Below are positions 29,529-32,368 of a stretch of DNA of 32,368 nt, one piece after another; the first letter of the stretch is position 1, and each line of letters starts with the position of its first letter. Where the stretch lies: contig VYAQ01000345.1 in the NCBI GenBank assembly GCA_009844885.1, positions 1-32,368 on the forward strand, written 5' to 3'. This stretch comes from Gemmatimonadota bacterium. GTDB taxonomy: Bacteria > Gemmatimonadota > Gemmatimonadetes > Longimicrobiales > Gaopeijiaceae. Both the position numbers and the translations under genes were made by a program. The notes under the pieces are model-generated. The model made no database searches, was not told the DNA's origin, and worked only from the letters and a program-made list of their open reading frames with translations.

Positions 29529-30249
29529 CTCTCAACTCCGCCAACTGTTCCCGAAGTTTCTTCCTGGCATGGCGCAGGTTGGAGCGCACGGTCCTGCGGT
29601 TGGAGCCCAGTTCCCGCGCAGCCTCCCTGGCAGTGTAGCCCTCGATCTGGACCAATCTGAACGCTTCCGCCTGCGAATCCGAAAGGCCATCGAGAGCCCG
29701 CTTGGAGCTGGCCAGAGACTCCTTGTAGTTCAAGAGCCTGGATGGGTCCTCGGTGATGTGCCGTGCCGCCTCGAATGGCGCAACCGCGGTCGCATACTCG
29801 TCATGCGCGGCCACGCGCGCCAATCGCGCGTCGCGCCAATTCTTCGCCACGTGGCGCGCCACCGTGCGTATCCATCCGCCCATCGAGTCCCGCTCCTGGT
29901 ATTTTGCCCGCTTCTCCAGCATCCGGATGCAGACCTCCTGATACACGTCATTCCGTTCATCATCGGAATCTGCGTACGACCACACGACCATGCGAATCAG
30001 GGATTCATAACGGTCCAGGACGGCGCGGAAGCACTTCTCGTCCCCATCCCGAAAGGCCACCCCGTCAATGGGGTCGTGCTCCGTGTCCGACAGGTCGTTG
30101 TCACCGGACGAGCGCGGTTTCTCCCGAGTGGGCATGGCATCGCGCTCCGCAGCTGGCGGGTCGTTGCCACCGGATGAGCGCGGCTCCTTCCGTGGAGGCG
30201 CTTCCCCGCCGGATAGTGGATCGGGCACACCGAACGTCGTGTCGGTCAT
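29515..30249 (-). CDS. ECF-type RNA polymerase sigma factor
   Basis: A 244-residue alternative sigma factor. Region 2 is at about residues 75-140 (YESLIRMVVWSYADSDDERN, then DVYQEVCIRMLEKRAKYQER and GGWIRTVARHVAKNWR) and reads the -10 element. Region 4 is near the C-terminus (LDGLSDSQAEAFRLVQIEGY, then TAREAARELGSNRRTVRSNL) and reads the -35 element. Unusually, the first 65 residues are a disordered acidic/proline extension containing a 22-residue tandem repeat (EPRSSGGNDPPAAERDA against KPRSSGDNDLSDTEHD). This is mirrored in DNA by 66-base-spaced repeats (about 30089-30126 and 30155-30192). The ATG at 30249 overlaps the stop of the membrane-protein gene (ATGA). Its own gene set is probably part of its regulon. 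Confidence 0.9.
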   Translation of the reverse strand: MTDTTFGVPDPLSGGEAPPRKEPRSSGGNDPPAAERDAMPTREKPRSSGDNDLSDTEHDPIDGVAFRDGDEKCFRAVLDRYESLIRMVVWSYADSDDERNDVYQEVCIRMLEKRAKYQERDSMGGWIRTVARHVAKNWRDARLARVAAHDEYATAVAPFEAARHITEDPSRLLNYKESLASSKRALDGLSDSQAEAFRLVQIEGYTAREAARELGSNRRTVRSNLRHARKKLREQLAELRDEMP

Positions 30250-31043
30250 CCGTACCGCCGCCGCGTCACGAGGTACCGAAGGACCAGGCCCTGGATCAGG
30301 GGTATGAGGAGCGGTAGCCATGCACCGGCGATCCCAGGGCGCATGGTGCCGTCGCGCAGGAAGGGCTCGACAGGGGAAGCCACCACCACGCCAACGAGGA
30401 AAGCGATCCCACCTCCAATACCCATAGCCAACCGCACAGTGCGCCTCACCCGGTTGGACAGGTCAACCGTCAACTCGGAAGCCAGCAGCCCCAGGAGCAC
30501 GTTGGCAATCCCGAATACGGCGAGCGCCAGCGGGTGGTGCAGACGCCAGAGCAGCACGTTGGGAGGAAACTCCTGTGGACTGCTCGTTTGAAGGCTATAC
30601 CGAGGCGGTGGATTGGTCTGGACGAAGTCGAGATTGCGGAGGATGCCAACCGGCGTCTGGGTTCCGAAACGCCGTGTGTCGATGGTTTCGGCGCCGCGCG
30701 CGGCCAGAATCCGGTCCTCGATTCCCGGTTCAACCCAAGCGTCCAGGCTGTAGGACAGGATGCTCACCGAAACGCCGGCGAAGATGGCCACCCGAAACGC
30801 ACGAGCCGAGTGCCCCAACACTCGTCCCAGAGCAAGTCCCACCGCGAAAAGGAGGAACGGAAGGACCAGGGCGAGGTCGTCAACGATGAGCCAAAGCCAT
30901 CGGGTTAGCGACGGTGCCAGCGGCGTCCAAACCTGGGTCAGGATGACCTTGCCGCCCACGAGCAGCAAAAGCCAGGGCGCAACGGCCCTGAAGCAGGCCC
31001 CGGCCCACCCGACAGGCTTCCAGCGGCGCTGAGTCGTCGTCAT
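30246..31043 (-). CDS. polytopic membrane protein encoded with the sigma/anti-sigma pair
   Basis: A 265-residue inner-membrane protein with about six hydrophobic segments: 20-40 (ACFRAVAPWLLLLVGGKVIL), 52-75, 85-105, 165-190, 205-225 and 235-255. A periplasmic-looking loop of some 65 residues sits between the third and fourth (SLDAWVEPGIEDRILAARGA ... LDFVQTNPPPRYSLQTS). It is not a family I can name; part of the pattern recalls LptF/LptG permeases, but the match is weak. AGGAGG about 9 bases before the ATG is a strong ribosome site. The stop overlaps the sigma gene start, so it is co-translated with it. A sensor or regulator of the anti-sigma is a reasonable hypothesis. Confidence 0.72.
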   Translation of the reverse strand: MTTTQRRWKPVGWAGACFRAVAPWLLLLVGGKVILTQVWTPLAPSLTRWLWLIVDDLALVLPFLLFAVGLALGRVLGHSARAFRVAIFAGVSVSILSYSLDAWVEPGIEDRILAARGAETIDTRRFGTQTPVGILRNLDFVQTNPPPRYSLQTSSPQEFPPNVLLWRLHHPLALAVFGIANVLLGLLASELTVDLSNRVRRTVRLAMGIGGGIAFLVGVVVASPVEPFLRDGTMRPGIAGAWLPLLIPLIQGLVLRYLVTRRRYG

Positions 31044-31086
31044 CCGTTCAGCCTCCTGACCATGACCAATCGCGCCCGCCTACCTG

Positions 31087-31287
31087 TCAGGCATCCTGGC
31101 AGTCACTGTCGCCGTCACAAGTGGTCCAGAGCCAACAGCACCGGTCGCAGCAGTAGGCCTCGGCACCTTCACCACGGCAGCAATTGCGGAGGGCCCGCGC
31201 TTGCGTCGCGTCGTTCCTGGTCGACACCAGCAGACCCACGCCGAGGACAAGGTTCAGCAGGATGAGCACTATCATGGTAGCTCGCAA
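31087..31287 (-). CDS. 66-residue membrane-anchored cysteine-rich peptide, probable TTG start
   Basis: A short protein with one N-terminal membrane helix (TMIVLILLNLVLGVGLLV), then a linker and a very cysteine-rich tail of about 32 residues. The tail holds eight cysteines, mostly in CC pairs (RNCCRGEG, YCCDRCCWLWTTC, SDCQDA). The TTG at 31287 is preferred because AGGAG lies 7 bases upstream. The ATG at 31275 would remove four residues. The tail would face the periplasm and could bind metal or carry several disulfides. It is the first gene of an operon with the polytopic membrane protein, ECF sigma and anti-sigma. It is divergent from the redoxin at 31529. No family known to me matches; a secreted cysteine-peptide signal is possible. 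Confidence 0.65.
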   Translation of the reverse strand: MRATMIVLILLNLVLGVGLLVSTRNDATQARALRNCCRGEGAEAYCCDRCCWLWTTCDGDSDCQDA

Positions 31288-31379
31288 GTTTCCACTCCTT
31301 CTGGGAAGAAGACAAGGCAACTGGGCCAGAAAGCTCCACTGGGCCACGCCCCGGATGAGGGGTCACTCCCCTCCTTGAT

Positions 31380-31472
31380 CAACTAACAGATCCCGGGACG
31401 GAACCGTGCTATCTGTGCCCATCGGCTATTGCGTTCTCGATTGCACGCCTTGGGCCTCTCATCTGTTAGTTG
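31380..31472. promoter_or_regulatory. divergent control region with a perfect 12-bp inverted repeat
   Basis: CAACTAACAGAT (31380-31391) and its exact reverse complement ATCTGTTAGTTG (31461-31472) lie 69 bases apart, between the TTG of the Cys-rich peptide gene and the ATG of the redoxin gene. The region is a natural place for two operator half-sites controlling both directions, or for a regulatory RNA structure upstream of the redoxin. Neither is proven. No consensus promoter is clear here. Confidence 0.55.
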
Positions 31473-31528
31473 GGACAGTGAAGGCAGGCACCCTTTGTCC
31501 TGCTGGGCAGTCCCCAAGGGAGGTCGCA

Positions 31529-32155
31529 ATGTCATCGAACAAGGCCGCGAATACCGAGATTCTTCCCGAGGACGAGAGGAGAGCACCCTGGCGCAGGCCA
31601 AGGCACGTTGCCATCGCCGGCCTGGCCATCGTGGCGGTCGTTCAGGCTCTCGCCTTCGCCTACGTCAGGGCCCACACAAATGGCCCGTCCCCTCTTGTGA
31701 CGAGGGGAGACGACATCTCGGACCTGTCGTTGAGAGATTCCCAAGGAGCGTTGCAAGAGCTGGGCGCGGGGCAGCCTACGCTCCTTCTCGTCTTCGACCC
31801 TGACTGCGCCCATTCTCGGCGCGTTGCTCCCTTTTGGACCAGCTGGCTCGAGAGCAATGTACACAAGGGCCATCGGATCATTGCCATCTCCACCGGTCCA
31901 GCTGCGACGGACTACGTCGACAAGCAACAATGGCCCGTCATCGTCACGTCCACCGAGCCCGTCGGCCATGAGATTACGAAACGGTCGCCGTGGGTTCTCG
32001 CGGTGGACGGGCAGGGTCGGGTCGTGGCCGATGGTCACGGACGGCACCTCGGGGAGGTGGCCAGCCAGCTGGTCGCCCGCAAACCCGGCCGCGAGTTAGG
32101 CTCCCGGCCTTCCAACGCGATGCCGTCGCCCGACCTTGAGGACCCCACCCGCTAA
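31529..32155 (+). CDS. membrane-anchored single-cysteine redoxin (TlpA/thioredoxin-like)
   Basis: A 208-residue thioredoxin-fold protein. After a basic cytoplasmic N-terminus a membrane helix (HVAIAGLAIVAVVQALAFAY, about residues 26-45) places the rest in the periplasm. The active-site region is LLLVFDPDCAHSRRVAPFW, in which C93-A-H-S96 replaces CxxC. This is the only cysteine in the protein, so it cannot form an intramolecular active-site disulfide. The cis-proline loop (KRSPWVLAVDGQGRVV) is kept. GGGAGGT 5 bases before the ATG fixes the start. It is divergent from the Cys-rich peptide operon and shares its control region. A monothiol partner that forms mixed disulfides with cysteine-rich exported peptides is a reasonable inference. 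Confidence 0.82.
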   Translation: MSSNKAANTEILPEDERRAPWRRPRHVAIAGLAIVAVVQALAFAYVRAHTNGPSPLVTRGDDISDLSLRDSQGALQELGAGQPTLLLVFDPDCAHSRRVAPFWTSWLESNVHKGHRIIAISTGPAATDYVDKQQWPVIVTSTEPVGHEITKRSPWVLAVDGQGRVVADGHGRHLGEVASQLVARKPGRELGSRPSNAMPSPDLEDPTR

Positions 32156-32359
32156 CGCCTGTACAGCGTGCGGTCGCTAGGGGCGGTTCTGGGGGTCATG
32201 GGCGTGGCCATTGGGCGCCCACCGGAGATGGAGAGCGAAGGAGTGCTGGATCTCGTGGTTCGAGAGTGACAGCGGAGATTGCCGCTGTTGCGAGGCGTGT
32301 TGGTTGGGCGGGGTGTTGTAGTACGGTAATCACCTGACAGTAGGCCAGAAGAAAGGACG
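32156..32359. other. intergenic region with a possible hairpin
   Basis: About 200 bases after the redoxin gene. ACAGCGG (32269-32275) pairs with CCGCTGT (32282-32288) around a 6-base loop. No T-rich tract follows, so terminator function is weak. No other gene or RNA is seen. Confidence 0.4.
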
Positions 32360-32368
32360 GTGGCCAGA
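32360..32368 (+). CDS. possible start of a gene running off the window
   Basis: A GTG at 32360 is preceded by AAAGGA at 32352-32357, which gives acceptable ribosome binding. Only three codons (GTG GCC AGA) are in view, so nothing can be said of the product, and the call rests on the ribosome site alone. Confidence 0.25.

Noticed and set aside
5749-32175. Shared 13-base string ACAGCGTGCGGTC at 5749-5761 and 32163-32175, both right after plus-strand stop codons
   Set aside because: In 32 kb of GC-rich DNA several 13-base matches are expected by chance, and no longer similarity surrounds the two.
1-32368. CRISPR arrays, tRNA or rRNA genes, transposase or integrase genes
   Set aside because: No regularly spaced repeats, no TpsiC-like arm with cloverleaf, and no transposase or recombinase motif seen on either strand.

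Overview
The window is about two-thirds GC, densely packed and free of recognisable tRNA, rRNA, CRISPR or IS genes. The mix of genes suggests a Gram-negative, aerobic, soil or marine heterotroph. It includes several secreted 6-bladed beta-propeller proteins, a small plug-like lipoprotein, carboxypeptidase-regulatory-domain exoproteins, an ECF sigma factor with a zinc-finger anti-sigma, a BTAD/AAA giant regulator and an actinobacterial-style cytochrome bc complex. That mix is most like Gemmatimonadota; this is inference from gene content, not from a marker gene.

Layout. 1-1600: the end of a molybdate-type ABC importer (modB, modC). 1572-4413 (minus): an outer-membrane barrel protein, then an acyl-CoA ligase and a MaoC-like hydratase that form a small acyl-CoA unit. 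4523-6251 (plus): a propeller lipoprotein and a plug-like lipoprotein. 6266-8246: an M20 peptidase, a 59-residue protein that appears to start at ATT, a strong bidirectional terminator and a seven-iron ferredoxin. 8361-10014 (minus): a tightly overlapping operon of an 85-residue protein, a PduO-type cobalamin adenosyltransferase and an alpha/beta hydrolase. 10170-12413 (plus): a zinc-ribbon membrane protein, an RDD membrane protein and a DsbA-like lipoprotein. 12355-13980 (minus): a large unknown membrane protein. 14276-18495 (plus): an AraC-like regulator translationally coupled to a 1119-residue BTAD/AAA/helical-repeat regulator. 18647-21269 (plus): Rieske protein, a cytochrome b fused to two c-type heme sites, and a small membrane protein, preceded by an AT-rich palindromic operator region.

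21112-32368 is an accessory region with visible gene turnover. A subtilase-like protein sits directly after a parDE toxin-antitoxin pair. A decayed second copy of parDE lies 3.66 kb away in direct orientation, with a propeller/carboxypeptidase-domain exoprotein pair between the two copies. Next come two tandem paralogues sharing a C-terminal four-cysteine module in a locally AT-richer patch. A decayed sigma/anti-sigma pair follows, fused by ATGA overlap to another propeller lipoprotein. The last part is an intact operon (Cys-rich membrane peptide, polytopic membrane protein, ECF sigma factor, anti-sigma) divergent from a membrane-anchored single-cysteine redoxin.

The most unusual material is the accessory end. 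Envelope propeller proteins, cysteine-bearing secreted peptides, a redoxin and sigma/anti-sigma modules (one intact, one ruined) sit together. I suggest an envelope peptide/redox signalling system, but that is inference. Many gene pairs overlap by 1-4 bases (ATGA, GTGA, TGATG), which supports the operon assignments.
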